In this document: positions 28,017 to 37,261 of the stretch, piece by piece | How the letters are laid out: every line of letters begins with the position of its first letter | How positions within the stretch are numbered: the first letter of the stretch is position 1 | Assembly: GCF_001544295.1 (NCBI RefSeq) | Contig: NZ_BCQF01000011.1 | Coordinates: forward strand, 1 to 64,000 | DNA from: Enterococcus pseudoavium NBRC 100491 | Lineage (GTDB): Bacteria > Bacillota > Bacilli > Lactobacillales > Enterococcaceae | Direction: 5' to 3' | Length of the DNA: 64,000 nucleotides | Program-made: the position numbers and the translations under genes | The notes under the pieces: model-generated | Database searches by the model: none | Told to the model about the DNA's origin: nothing | Seen by the model: only the letters and a program-made list of their open reading frames with translations

Positions 28017-29563
28017 TCTGGTAACCTCTCTTTCAAAATCAACCCGCATTTTAACTTAAAGCCTACTTCTTGTCGGTTGTAAACAATGACTTGATCTGCA
28101 AACCTTGAGAACAATAATTCTTCCCATTCCGTCAGCATATTACTTCGTTTCGTAAATCGATAGAGTTCTTCTAATTCAATTCTCTGTGTAGACTTTCCAT
28201 TAGCTGAATTGATTATCTTTTGTTGCTCCTCTTGAAGATTTTTCAATTCCAATTGAAGTTTATTTTGCTCTTCAAATGACGTTTTTGTTGATACAATTCC
28301 AGATGCATTTAGACTTGCCAACACTTCCAACTTTTCATCAATTTCTGATGCTTTGTTAGACATCTCATCCAATGCTCGTTCTAATTCGGCAGCGTTAGAC
28401 TGTTGTTTAAGCAATGGCTCTAACACTACTTTATGGGCAAATATCAACTTATTTAACATCGTGAGATAGGCAATTTTTAACTTTTCATCCGTAATGGGAA
28501 GGGCATCGCAAGAGTTTTTATCTTTCAAATGCCCCTTACAGCCCCATTGAACTTTCCTAGTGTTCCCTTTCCAATATGTTTGAATTCGTTTGTAAGTATT
28601 CCCACACTTGTCGCAAAGCACCTTCTTTGAAAAGGCATAACGATTCGTGTTTTTACCATCTTTCGTATTTCCTTTTGAAGTTGCCCTGATTCGAATAATT
28701 TCTTGTACTCGTTCATATTCTTCCATCGATACAATAGCAGGATGATTGTTATCAATACGATACATTGGAAGCTCACCATTATTTTTTCGTTTCTTAAACT
28801 GCTCATCGTTAAAGTAACGTTGAAAAATCATCGTTCCTGTATAAACAATATTATGTAAAATAATGCTCACTCCCGATGCCTGCCACTTAACTCCTCTTTT
28901 AGTTGTAATATTTGCCACATTCATTTTCGATGCAATTTGATGCATTGAAAGCCCATTGAGTGTCCATTGAAAGATTTGCTCTACCACTTTTGCTTCATCA
29001 GGGACTAAGTGAAAATCAATCCCTTTTCGACAATAGCCATATGGTGGAACACCTTTATAGTTTCCTTTTGCCATACGTTTGCGATTTGCCCACTTCATGT
29101 TCTCTGAATGTGAGTAAGATTCGCTTTCAGCTAAACTCGATAGAATTGAAAGTAATAATTCGCTTTCCATATCACTGGTATTGATGTTTTCTTTCTCAAA
29201 AATCATAGTGACACCGATTTCAGTTAATTTACGAACCAAATTCAAGCAATCAACCGTATTTCGTGAAAACCTAGAAATAGATTTCGTAAGTATCAAATCT
29301 ATTTTTCCATGTTCCGCATCATTGATTAGACGATGCAAACCATCGCGTTTATCCGTTTTTGTTCCGGATATCCCCTCATCGTAATAGACACCAACGTACT
29401 CCCATTGATCGTTTTTCTGAATGTAGTTCTCGTAATGAGTAATCTGAGTTTTTAAGCTCGATAATTGTTCATCACTCGCTGTTGATACACGAGCATAGGC
29501 TGCCACCTTTAATTTAGGAGTCTCTGGCAACTTTGGTCGTTCTAATTTGTGTATCGTTTTCAT
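28013..29563 (-). CDS. Large serine recombinase (first catalytic gene of the operon)
   Basis: The 516-residue protein shows the catalytic motif AAYARVST with Ser27 as nucleophile, GISGTKTDKR and KSISRFSRNT in the resolvase domain, then a recombinase domain, a Cys4 zinc ribbon (CDKCG and later CKGH/SCDA), and a coiled-coil insertion before the C-terminus. A TTG codon precedes the ATG; the ATG is preferred. Together with the gene at 26048-27598 this gives two full recombinases, which may both be required for integration at one site. Confidence 0.93.
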   Translation of the reverse strand: MKTIHKLERPKLPETPKLKVAAYARVSTASDEQLSSLKTQITHYENYIQKNDQWEYVGVYYDEGISGTKTDKRDGLHRLINDAEHGKIDLILTKSISRFSRNTVDCLNLVRKLTEIGVTMIFEKENINTSDMESELLLSILSSLAESESYSHSENMKWANRKRMAKGNYKGVPPYGYCRKGIDFHLVPDEAKVVEQIFQWTLNGLSMHQIASKMNVANITTKRGVKWQASGVSIILHNIVYTGTMIFQRYFNDEQFKKRKNNGELPMYRIDNNHPAIVSMEEYERVQEIIRIRATSKGNTKDGKNTNRYAFSKKVLCDKCGNTYKRIQTYWKGNTRKVQWGCKGHLKDKNSCDALPITDEKLKIAYLTMLNKLIFAHKVVLEPLLKQQSNAAELERALDEMSNKASEIDEKLEVLASLNASGIVSTKTSFEEQNKLQLELKNLQEEQQKIINSANGKSTQRIELEELYRFTKRSNMLTEWEELLFSRFADQVIVYNRQEVGFKLKCGLILKERLPE

Positions 29564-29623
29564 CAACTCACCGCCTTTCTATTAGGTGACATATTAGCTC
29601 TAAAGTGCCGTTATATCAACGAT

Positions 29624-29806
29624 TCACGCCATTATCCGAGATAAAAATGGTTTGAAAGTTTCCCTGTTTTTCTGTTCAATTTTTGTATATTCTTCCTCGG
29701 TGATTTTGCCTTCTACAAGCAAGCTCAGAAGGATTTGTTGAGAAATGTAGTATGCTGCCTCATTGGAATAATTGATGCTAAGTTGTTCTTTTGTTTTATC
29801 TTCCAT
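29624..29806 (-). CDS. Small SHOCT-like protein preceding the recombinases
   Basis: This is a 60-residue protein with the pattern LLVEGKITEEEYTKIEQKN, typical of SHOCT-like short helical modules. Such genes commonly stand just before the serine recombinases of Gram-positive elements. AGGAGGCG precedes the ATG. The role is unknown; it could influence recombination directionality, but nothing in the sequence shows it. Confidence 0.72.
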   Translation of the reverse strand: MEDKTKEQLSINYSNEAAYYISQQILLSLLVEGKITEEEYTKIEQKNRETFKPFLSRIMA

Positions 29807-29914
29807 CGCTTTTCGCCTCCTAAATCTAAGGCAAAGGATTTTTAAGAAAGTACACCCCTTCGCCTAATACATGACGAAAAAGTCAACTCCTTGAAAATCC
29901 ATTTATCCTTTATG

Positions 29915-29949
29915 AGTTACAGGCGAACCAAAATCCTGAAAGTAAACCC
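29915..29949 (-). repeat. 35-bp element, copy 1 (upstream of the recombinase operon)
   Basis: AGTTACAGGCGAACCAAAA, nine variable bases, then TAAACCC. The same element with the same spacing lies at 59242-59276, upstream of the Rha gene. Both are oriented the same way relative to the gene they precede, which suggests a shared binding site or RNA motif. Confidence 0.7.
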
Positions 29950-29957
29950 TAAGCATC

Positions 29958-30001
29958 AAAAAAAAGCCTACAAGAATGAAACTAATCACTCTCGTAGGCT
30001 T
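29958..30001 (-). terminator. Terminator after the endolysin gene region, before the recombinase operon
   Basis: AAGCCTAC pairs with GTAGGCTT with inner pairing of AGA/TCT and TGA/TCA, followed by eight T residues on the minus strand. It ends the late lysis transcript just past the endolysin stop. Confidence 0.92.
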
Positions 30002-30012
30002 AAAATTTGTTT

Positions 30013-30927
30013 CTATGAAATTAATATATAATCATCTGGTTCGGTCTTACCAGTATTCTTTCCAACAGCACAATAACCAATCGGGCAACGTGCCCAGACC
30101 CAACCATCAGCTATAGTTTGTTTTTCTGTTTTAGGGAGAGTCCATGTTGCTCCTTTATTGTACGATCCAACAACTGTGCCACTAAGGCTTGGTTTATTAC
30201 GAACATTCAATCCATTTACTTGAACCACTAAAGTTTTCACGTTTGATGTTGATGAACTCGTTGGATACACTTGATTGCCGTTCGGATCATAGACTTTATA
30301 ACCAGAATGACTATCTGCTGTTCGCTTAGCATTGTTCAAATCTTTATACGCACCAACTTGTGATTTGGCATCAGCCCATGATTTGCGAACACGATATAAG
30401 TCACTTGTTGGTGTACTTGGTGTTGATGAACCTCCGCCATTATTTATTGCATTTGCTTTGTCTGCAATTTCCTGTAGTTTACCAAGCAGCTGCCCCGGAC
30501 ATGATGTTGCTGAGAAATAGGAATGTGGGAAGATATTCTTGTTGACCACAAGTTTCCCTAAACCATATCGTTTGGCAATATCCGCACAAAGCTTAGCACT
30601 GGCATCAATGGTTGCTTGATTAATCCCCCAATTAAGTGAACCCGTACTATTACAATGTTCAATCCCGATACTTGAAATATTGGCGTTCCAATTGCCGGCA
30701 TGCCAAGCAGTGTTCTGCTCGTCCACGTATGCACGAATTTCACCATTCTTGCCAATGCCATAGTGAGCGCTTGCCTCACGTGTTTTCCAAATTTCAGGCA
30801 CAATATCATAATTGGTGGTTGCCATGTGATGAATAACGATCTTATCAACCTTTGCGCCACTACGTCCGTTTGAGTAATGGCTGAAACTTTGAAATCCATA
30901 TTTGGTTGCTAGTGAACTAATTCCCAT
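30013..30927 (-). CDS. Endolysin: N-acetylmuramoyl-L-alanine amidase
   Basis: The 304-residue lysin cleaves the amide bond between MurNAc and L-Ala at the end of the lytic cycle. The N-terminal Amidase_2 (PGRP-like) domain has zinc ligands in IVIHHM (about 31-36) and in HSYFSATSCPG (about 145-155). A Gly/Ser-rich linker follows, then a SPOR-like segment (YRVRKSWADAKSQ) and a C-terminal SH3-type wall-binding domain (LNVRNKPSLSG). The start overlaps the holin end by 11 bases. It is the last late gene before the terminator. Confidence 0.92.
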   Translation of the reverse strand: MGISSLATKYGFQSFSHYSNGRSGAKVDKIVIHHMATTNYDIVPEIWKTREASAHYGIGKNGEIRAYVDEQNTAWHAGNWNANISSIGIEHCNSTGSLNWGINQATIDASAKLCADIAKRYGLGKLVVNKNIFPHSYFSATSCPGQLLGKLQEIADKANAINNGGGSSTPSTPTSDLYRVRKSWADAKSQVGAYKDLNNAKRTADSHSGYKVYDPNGNQVYPTSSSTSNVKTLVVQVNGLNVRNKPSLSGTVVGSYNKGATWTLPKTEKQTIADGWVWARCPIGYCAVGKNTGKTEPDDYILIS

Positions 30928-31336
30928 TTTCTTGTTCTCCCTTCTTATCGTGTAGCTGTTGTAGGATTTCTTTTAATTTTTCAGGTACAGGCATTCCAAT
31001 CGCTACTGCGTTTTCCAAAAGTGAAATACCTTCATTTGAAATGTAGAAGAAAATCACAGCATCACGCAGCACATTGCCACCCTTGATAACTTCCACATCA
31101 AGCATATGAGCAATCCCTACCAGTAAAAAGATAAACACTTTCTTGGTGATCCCTTTTGCCCCGATTCGACTAGATAGTTGTTTTTCATTGATTGCACGAA
31201 GTAGCCCGGTTACATAGTCCACTACCACAAAAGTCAAAAGTGTATAAATCAACCCGTCAATTCCTCCTACATACCATCCAACTACGCCACCGCCACTAGC
31301 GATAGCGAGCTGAATCCAATTCCATGCTTCTTTCAT
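30917..31336 (-). CDS. Phage holin (Holin_4/toxin-secretion holin family)
   Basis: This 139-residue membrane protein has three hydrophobic segments (about 10-40 and 65-85, and near 90-105) and the pattern DYVTGLLRAI typical of the phi LC3/TcdE holin family. It forms the membrane lesion that releases the endolysin. GGAGGACATGTAA precedes the ATG. It overlaps the endolysin gene, which supports the lysis-cassette reading. Confidence 0.88.
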   Translation of the reverse strand: MKEAWNWIQLAIASGGGVVGWYVGGIDGLIYTLLTFVVVDYVTGLLRAINEKQLSSRIGAKGITKKVFIFLLVGIAHMLDVEVIKGGNVLRDAVIFFYISNEGISLLENAVAIGMPVPEKLKEILQQLHDKKGEQENGN

Positions 31337-31744
31337 TTACATGTCCTCCAATTGTTCTAAAATTAAATCAAACATCTCAGCATCTTTCCCTGAAATGGCG
31401 ACTTCACTATTTTCAAATCCAGCAACCAATAAAGGCAGCTTGTCTTGAAGTTCATCCACGTTAATGTGGGTTTCTTCATAGAGCAAGTCTGCCTTTTCTT
31501 TGTGATATTCAGTTGCTGTTTCTGGGACGAGTGAAAATGTTCCTTCGTGTTGAACGAGATTTCCGCTTTCATCCTTCTTCCCATATTTTTGAAGTAAATC
31601 TACTTCATCCTGATAGAGTTCATCGATTTTTACTTGGATTAATTTTGCAAGCTTTGTTCGTACTCGACTAATCTTTGGTGGCAATTCGAAACCTTTTAAG
31701 AAGTTCATCACGTCCACCAAATCTTCATTTCTAATCTTGAGCAT
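31337..31744 (-). CDS. Phage protein, DUF1617-like
   Basis: This 135-residue acidic protein is mainly helical, with an N-terminal segment that opens with NEDLVDVMNFLKGFEL. Its position between the tail spike gene and the holin, its size and its opening match DUF1617 proteins of Gram-positive siphophages as I recall them. Function unknown; a minor tail or baseplate role is possible. It overlaps the 53-residue gene upstream by 14 bases and touches the holin gene. Confidence 0.6.
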   Translation of the reverse strand: MLKIRNEDLVDVMNFLKGFELPPKISRVRTKLAKLIQVKIDELYQDEVDLLQKYGKKDESGNLVQHEGTFSLVPETATEYHKEKADLLYEETHINVDELQDKLPLLVAGFENSEVAISGKDAEMFDLILEQLEDM

Positions 31745-31892
31745 TGTCTATCCTCTCTTTCAAATCACCTACTTGAACACAAAGGTCATCGACAACCATC
31801 ACTAGTAAATCCATCATATCTGTTTGATTATCGATTGGCTTTTCTGGTTCATGAATTTCTGCTGTTGTTTCAATATCTTTTACTTCTTCCAT
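31731..31892 (-). CDS. Small acidic phage protein, 53 residues
   Basis: The frame starts MEEVKDIETTAEIHEPEKP and ends with VQVGDLKERIDNAQD and TAG. AGGAGGCAGAA directly precedes the ATG, giving a clear ribosome site 4-5 bases off. Its place between the tail spike and DUF1617 genes and its coiled-coil-like end are typical of small XkdX-like or hypothetical genes here. Function unknown. Confidence 0.7.
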   Translation of the reverse strand: MEEVKDIETTAEIHEPEKPIDNQTDMMDLLVMVVDDLCVQVGDLKERIDNAQD

Positions 31893-31901
31893 TTCTGCCT
31901 C

Positions 31902-34900
31902 CTAACTGTACGTGGTCATTGAGTTAAAGCTTTCAGGATTGTACCACCCACTTGCAGTCCCATTACTACTAAAGCCAGTTGGCAAAGCGATGGTTCGTCC
32001 GGCAAGCTTTTTACAGATTTCTCGAATGACACCAAAGTCCACCCACTGGCCATCGTCACCAAGCATTAAGTTTGAACCGTTAAAGGCAATCCCTGCACTA
32101 CCAGTACTTGAACCAATTTTGGTATAAAGTGAGCTACTGAAAGTAATCCCACCAACAGAAATCTGATGTTGTGTTCCCACTCGGAGTGTACTTGGTAAAT
32201 AAATATCATCATCAAAATGAAATCCTTTTTCCATACCAGACTGTAAAGTTCTTGAAAACCAACTAAATTTAGTGGTATAAGAGCTAGCGGATGAACTGTC
32301 CTTATGTGCCCATGTCATGTACTCCGTCCCGTACTCAAGGTCAAACACTAAACCACGCCAATCGGTATGCCCACTGATGTTATTCGCACCAATCGTCCCA
32401 ACCGTTGTGCCACCACGTCTAATGGTCATCCCTTGAGAGTTGATTTCGGTCACAAGCGTGCTACCAGAATAATAGCCAATAGTCGTGCCTGTAATTCGAA
32501 TCGAGCTACTTGCCGTAATTGCTGTGAGGATATTTGCTGCGAGCTTGTCTGCCGTGATAGAACTTGCGGCAATGCGACTAGCAGAAAGTGTACCTGTCGT
32601 AATCTTCCCTGCATCAAGACTGGCAATCTTGGCACTCGTGATGGCGGCATCCGCAATCTTTGCAGTGGTAATGGCTGCACTACCAATCATCGCCGAAGTA
32701 ATCACCCCACTATCAATGGTTGTTTGACCTGTGATATGGACTTTATTACCAGAAATCAAAATACTTTCAGGCGAGATATTGATTTGGTTAATCACGTCAC
32801 CTTTCCCGACTCGAAGGTTGATAATTTCCTTTTGCATCATAATGGCAGAATAGACAGTATTGGCTTTCGAATAGTCCTCTCGGGCAGTTGCTGAGAAAAC
32901 ATTGCCGTCATACTCATCAGGCTTAATGGTCGTATTCACCCGAACTCTGAGTTTCAGAACGTTACTTGGCACAGTTACTACGCCAGATGAACTCTGATAG
33001 GAAATCTGCGTATAAGCGGATTCGTCCATTGGGTTCAATGTAAATGGGCTCGTGGTCGCATTGTAAATCCCCGCATACGAGCCGTTTTTGATTGAGAAGA
33101 AAGCAATATAAACATAGTCACCAAGCATTCCCGATATTTGTTCAGGAGTGATATTCCACGTATGAATGGCATTACTTGAGTTCGTGACCGTGTCGATTTG
33201 TTGCCACGTTCCGCCCGCATAAAGCAAGACGATGTTATCAGACGTGTCTTTTCGACCATTCCAAGTGATGATGTTGGGCAGTGCTCGTCCACCCATTGGT
33301 AGCTTGTAAATCACCAGATAGTCCTCAGCCGAGGCATAAGGATTGGAAGTGACTGAACCCGTGATGGATAAAGTTTCAACTGCCTTTGAGTTGAGATAAT
33401 CAACGATTGTGGCATTGTCATAAGTCCCAACCGCCAACTTTTCCACGTATTGTTTCGCAGCTGGTACATAGTCCACATAAGGCAGGGTGAAACCATAGTA
33501 ATGGTAGTAAACCGTTAAGGATGACCCATCACGTCTTTGCCCGATGAGCTTGTCCCCTTCTACCACATCAATATACTCAGAGCGGATATAGTTGGTCGCA
33601 GAAATCTCCGAACCATCAGCCGTGCTTAGAGAACCTTGTTCCCAGTTCTTCACTTTGAAAGGCACACCGATTTCGTCTTGTAGTTCAGAGACTTTCAACA
33701 GCATGGTGTTTGACGTTTGTTGGATAAGGGTTTCAGCCGAGATTACTCGACCCGTTAAGCTATCCACGGAGCTTTGACTTGCCTTGCTCGCAATCTGTCC
33801 TGCTTGAACCGTCAGGCTTGCCTCAGCACTCGAGATTCTGCCAGTTAGCGAATCTACCGAAGTTTGGCTCGCTTTAGCAGCTATCTGACCTGCCTGAACG
33901 GTAAGTGTCGACTCAGCTGTCGTCATCCGTCCTTGGAGGTTGATAATGTTCGTCGCAGCCATTTCAATTTTTGTGGCATGCTGATTTACGGTAGTGGTCA
34001 GAGTTTCAGTTGCTGATTTCGCTTCAAGTGCTGTTACCAATGATTGGTTCAAGCCTTGGTCGAGAACTGCCGTTGAAGTCGTTGTCGTACTATCCGAATA
34101 AGTTGTCACCACTCTCGTCCAGTAATACTTGCCACTCGACCAAGTCGGAATGGTGTTTGACCAAGCTCCTCCTATTTGACTGGTACTTGAGGTTGACAGG
34201 TAAAATTGCTCACGAACCGAGGTAATGGTTGGTGCGTTCTGACCGGGAGCACCATTCGCTCCTGGACTACCCGTTGCCCCTGTGTCACCTTTATCTCCTT
34301 TATCCCCTTTGACCCCTTGTTTGGAAACCGAATAGGAAGTGGTCGTAGAGTTATCTTGAAGTGTAAACACTGTTCTCGTCCAAAGATACTGAGTTGAGGA
34401 GGGAGATGGCACTGTGCTTTGCCATCCTGATGTTGGTGCTATCGTGCCACTTGTGCCGACTGCATAACTCACAGCTGATGATTTGACAGACCTTTTGAAA
34501 GCTGAGTCCGCTACTTGGCTAGCAGTGTTTGCGGTAGAGTTGGCTTTATTAGCATTTTCCAAAGCGGTCATTGCCTCATCAAAGGCGTTGTTAGCCTTCT
34601 CCAATGCATCAGCCGATTCCTCTTGAGCCTGAGCTACTGCTTGTTTCACTTCTTCAGCTGTCAGGTCATTGGCTAGGGCATACCACTGAGTCACACCATC
34701 ACGAGTTTCATAAACCCACATCTCTAACTTGTCACCATTTCCCTTGTACCAAACATCACCTTCCTTAGGGTTGGCAGGTATATCCGGACCATAGAAGTTG
34801 GTATTCTTACCGTTGGCTGCCGTCAAGGCATAGTTCGCATCATCTTTGGCTTGTTCTACCTTGGTATCTACATTCTTGATGTCCTTTGCCACATCTGTGA

Positions 34901-35954
34901 ACTTAGGCATGACGTTGCCAAGTGTGATGGAAATGAAAGCCTTCAAGAGTGGATCATACTTGTACTCAACCATTCGAGCCGTCACATTAAAGCCGTCCTC
35001 TGCGTGAATGACTGAAACCGTATCCCCAAGATAAATCGTTTCAAGGCTAAAGAATTCTTTGTATTCCTCAGTTCGTTCAAGTGGGGCAAACTCCACATCA
35101 TAGGTCGCAGTCGGTAAGTCAATGTGAGATACCGTAAATTCCAGTGCTGCAAGTCGCCGGAGTTCCGCATAGGCTAACTCTTTAGTCGCAAATTCACCTT
35201 CTTCATCTCCAACTTTGACACCGTCATACTTGATGACTTTGATTTTAGGACTAACGTAATTATTGATGAGAGGGCTATCGACATATTTTTCAGGCAAGAA
35301 CAAGCCGTCATAGCCCTCTGGCATAATACGAGTAACGATAGACGAATAGTCCAAATCAGCCTTATAACCTGTGAGGTTCTTCTTGTCTCGGATCTGCACC
35401 CCATTGTCACTGCCGCGGTGGCTAAGCATGGAGATGGAAAAGTTATCCCGCACAACCTCGCCACCATATCGAGCCTGATAGCCATTATCCAAATCGATAT
35501 CAAGCAAGACCTCCACAGGGTTTAGTCGCACCAAGCGGGCATTGTTGACGGTTGAGATATTGGATGTTCCAGTAAATGAGTGCCCGACAGCCGTTGCACC
35601 AAGGAGTTGTGTTAATGCTCCACTGCCGTTCTTATTGACGATATAAGTATCTTCAATCAGGTTCTTCGCCAAGTCGTAGAAAATATGGTGTGCCACAATA
35701 TGCAAAAGACCACCAAGGGAATCATCACGCTCAACAATCCGAAAGAGCTGGTCTTCAAGTTCAGGCACTGGGCATTTCACAATCATCTCAGGTCGCAGTT
35801 TGTCGCTTGTCTTAGCGTGAATGGGATAATCAAACTCCAAAGAAAAAAGCCCATTGAGTTGTTCGGAAACAACCGGGCTTACGATAGTATCATCAAGGAC
35901 AGCGAGACCATTGTGATTGAAATTTGATTCAGTTTTCTCATATAAAATCATCAT
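31902..35954 (-). CDS. Tail spike / prophage tail endopeptidase protein
   Basis: This large protein of 1350 residues has an N-terminal prophage-tail (gp44-like/endopeptidase) domain of about 370 residues, a coiled-coil region, a collagen-like Gly-X-Y stretch (GDKGDKGDTGATGSPG), and repeated SxxSVDSLTGR(I/V) units near 720-780. The C-terminal part looks like a receptor-binding module. It attaches to the cell surface at the tail tip. The ATG chosen overlaps the Dit stop by 4 bases (ATGA); four further codons upstream lack a suitable site. Confidence 0.85.
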   Translation of the reverse strand: MMILYEKTESNFNHNGLAVLDDTIVSPVVSEQLNGLFSLEFDYPIHAKTSDKLRPEMIVKCPVPELEDQLFRIVERDDSLGGLLHIVAHHIFYDLAKNLIEDTYIVNKNGSGALTQLLGATAVGHSFTGTSNISTVNNARLVRLNPVEVLLDIDLDNGYQARYGGEVVRDNFSISMLSHRGSDNGVQIRDKKNLTGYKADLDYSSIVTRIMPEGYDGLFLPEKYVDSPLINNYVSPKIKVIKYDGVKVGDEEGEFATKELAYAELRRLAALEFTVSHIDLPTATYDVEFAPLERTEEYKEFFSLETIYLGDTVSVIHAEDGFNVTARMVEYKYDPLLKAFISITLGNVMPKFTDVAKDIKNVDTKVEQAKDDANYALTAANGKNTNFYGPDIPANPKEGDVWYKGNGDKLEMWVYETRDGVTQWYALANDLTAEEVKQAVAQAQEESADALEKANNAFDEAMTALENANKANSTANTASQVADSAFKRSVKSSAVSYAVGTSGTIAPTSGWQSTVPSPSSTQYLWTRTVFTLQDNSTTTSYSVSKQGVKGDKGDKGDTGATGSPGANGAPGQNAPTITSVREQFYLSTSSTSQIGGAWSNTIPTWSSGKYYWTRVVTTYSDSTTTTSTAVLDQGLNQSLVTALEAKSATETLTTTVNQHATKIEMAATNIINLQGRMTTAESTLTVQAGQIAAKASQTSVDSLTGRISSAEASLTVQAGQIASKASQSSVDSLTGRVISAETLIQQTSNTMLLKVSELQDEIGVPFKVKNWEQGSLSTADGSEISATNYIRSEYIDVVEGDKLIGQRRDGSSLTVYYHYYGFTLPYVDYVPAAKQYVEKLAVGTYDNATIVDYLNSKAVETLSITGSVTSNPYASAEDYLVIYKLPMGGRALPNIITWNGRKDTSDNIVLLYAGGTWQQIDTVTNSSNAIHTWNITPEQISGMLGDYVYIAFFSIKNGSYAGIYNATTSPFTLNPMDESAYTQISYQSSSGVVTVPSNVLKLRVRVNTTIKPDEYDGNVFSATAREDYSKANTVYSAIMMQKEIINLRVGKGDVINQINISPESILISGNKVHITGQTTIDSGVITSAMIGSAAITTAKIADAAITSAKIASLDAGKITTGTLSASRIAASSITADKLAANILTAITASSSIRITGTTIGYYSGSTLVTEINSQGMTIRRGGTTVGTIGANNISGHTDWRGLVFDLEYGTEYMTWAHKDSSSASSYTTKFSWFSRTLQSGMEKGFHFDDDIYLPSTLRVGTQHQISVGGITFSSSLYTKIGSSTGSAGIAFNGSNLMLGDDGQWVDFGVIREICKKLAGRTIALPTGFSSNGTASGWYNPESFNSMTTYS

Positions 35955-36643
35955 AGATAGCGCCACCTCGGTTCAATTTCTATTTTGGTAATGCCTGTAC
36001 CAAGCGTAACGGTATTAGAGCCAACTCGAAACTCAGGGAAATCACCTGTCATCAAGTTATTCGCAGCCACATCGCCATAAAAGCATTCCTTCAACTCGCT
36101 ATCAATAATCAGATACTCTGACTGCAAGTTGAGGACGATTGGCTTGCCATTAATAGTGAGTGTCCTCGTCCCACTGCCGAATACTTTAATTCGCGGCAAT
36201 GAGTAGACATTTCCACTATTTGTCACCGTTCCTGATGAGGTTCGGTTGATAAGTGGAACGCCCGACTTATAGCGAAATGGCAAGCACGTTATCTCGAGTT
36301 CAAACTCCCACATGGTAGATAGAACCTGAGTTAAACCACTAGCTTGGACGGTTTTCATTTTATAAAAGACTGACGGATCATTGGAAAAGCTGATGGTCTT
36401 GGCATTTAGGATTTGAGGAGAGAGGGTTCGCCAGACCGTCCACACATCCTTTGCCCAGATAACGGCTTTCAGACTAAACGTCATATCCTTCCAACCTTTG
36501 AGCAAAGTCAAATTTCCCTCTCGTCCATCCACCTCGATATTCTCAATCACTCGTTCACTTGTCGGAATGAATGGAACTTGCGTGATACGGAGTCCAAGGT
36601 CAGTCCGTGAATTAACCGTTCCGTCTAGAATAAACGCGTTCAA
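35951..36643 (-). CDS. Distal tail protein (Dit)
   Basis: This protein of about 230 residues belongs to the siphophage Dit family (sipho_tail). Dit forms the hexameric hub at the tail tip. A typical Dit opening, NAFILDGTVNSRTDLGLRI, is followed by beta-rich segments and the galectin-like C-terminus with LPRIKVFGSG. The likely start is TTG at 36641-36643, seven bases after a strong GGAGG; the frame extends 13 codons further. It comes right after the moron terminator at 36667-36691 in transcription order. Confidence 0.83.
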   Translation of the reverse strand: MNAFILDGTVNSRTDLGLRITQVPFIPTSERVIENIEVDGREGNLTLLKGWKDMTFSLKAVIWAKDVWTVWRTLSPQILNAKTISFSNDPSVFYKMKTVQASGLTQVLSTMWEFELEITCLPFRYKSGVPLINRTSSGTVTNSGNVYSLPRIKVFGSGTRTLTINGKPIVLNLQSEYLIIDSELKECFYGDVAANNLMTGDFPEFRVGSNTVTLGTGITKIEIEPRWRYL

Positions 36644-36666
36644 ACTACCACCTCCTTCTGAACATG

Positions 36667-36691
36667 AAAAAAGACCGCTCATGCGATCTTT
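36667..36691 (-). terminator. Terminator after the membrane moron gene
   Basis: A 9-bp stem (AAAGATCGC with GCGGTCTTT, one G-U pair) and a 4-base loop are followed by T residues on the minus strand. It lies between two structural genes, which is unusual unless the gene upstream is an independent cassette. Confidence 0.85.
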
Positions 36692-36709
36692 AGATTATCT
36701 CGATATATT

Positions 36710-37231
36710 TTAGAGAAGTTTCTTTAAGTCATGATGCTTATTGGCAAGTTTTGAACGATATTCTTTGGTAGCTATAATCAAGCCCTTCACGTTTTCTCTA
36801 TCGTCACCTGCAAGTTGTTCTTCGAATTTAATTGACTCTTTGAACAAACGCTCAAGCTCACGCCCCAGTTTGTTTTGGTTAGCGATATGATACACTCCGC
36901 CTCCTATCAGTGCAACGGGTGCTGCTACCACCGCAGCTACACTAACGATACCCCCAACGGCTCCAGCAACACCAAATCCTGCAAGTGCAGCCATAATCTC
37001 AGCACCACTCATTCCGGCAAAAGCAGCAAATACCACTCCGATGCCAACTGCTCCAGCGCCCAATCCGCTAATTGCTCCTGCTAATTCGGGTGGGAATCCT
37101 TCTGAAAAAGTAATTTTGTCACGATTTTCTGTCAGAAATGCCTCCTCTGATACGAGCAACTTAAATTCATCAACTTCTTTTTTGTCAATTGGAGTAATAT
37201 GCCCCATCACATCATCAATAATATTACCCAT
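36710..37231 (-). CDS. Glycine/alanine-rich membrane protein in a moron cassette
   Basis: This 173-residue protein has an N-terminal soluble part (1-55), two long Gly/Ala/Val-rich hydrophobic segments (about 56-78 and 80-118) and a basic helical C-terminal tail. It does not resemble a tail protein. It sits between the tape measure and Dit genes with its own -10 box on a palindrome and its own terminator. Such cassettes often code for superinfection exclusion or host-changing membrane proteins; pore-forming or exclusion roles are possible but unproved. The start is ATG ending at 37231, after AGGAG. Confidence 0.65.
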   Translation of the reverse strand: MGNIIDDVMGHITPIDKKEVDEFKLLVSEEAFLTENRDKITFSEGFPPELAGAISGLGAGAVGIGVVFAAFAGMSGAEIMAALAGFGVAGAVGGIVSVAAVVAAPVALIGGGVYHIANQNKLGRELERLFKESIKFEEQLAGDDRENVKGLIIATKEYRSKLANKHHDLKKLL

Positions 37232-37261
37232 AATAATTCTCCTCGGTTTACAATTTCGTGT

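Noticed and set aside
29870-29890. TGACGAAAAA shared near both 35-bp elements
   Set aside because: It is only 10 bases, lies on opposite sides of the two copies and is likely chance in A-rich sequence.
32367-32894. Plus-strand open frame of 175 codons within the tail spike gene
   Set aside because: Its Arg/Cys/Asn-rich repeats mirror the repetitive tail spike sequence on the other strand.
34250-34330. Collagen-like repeat as sign of a host adhesin
   Set aside because: Gly-X-Y runs are common in phage tail fibres and the gene is inside the tail module.
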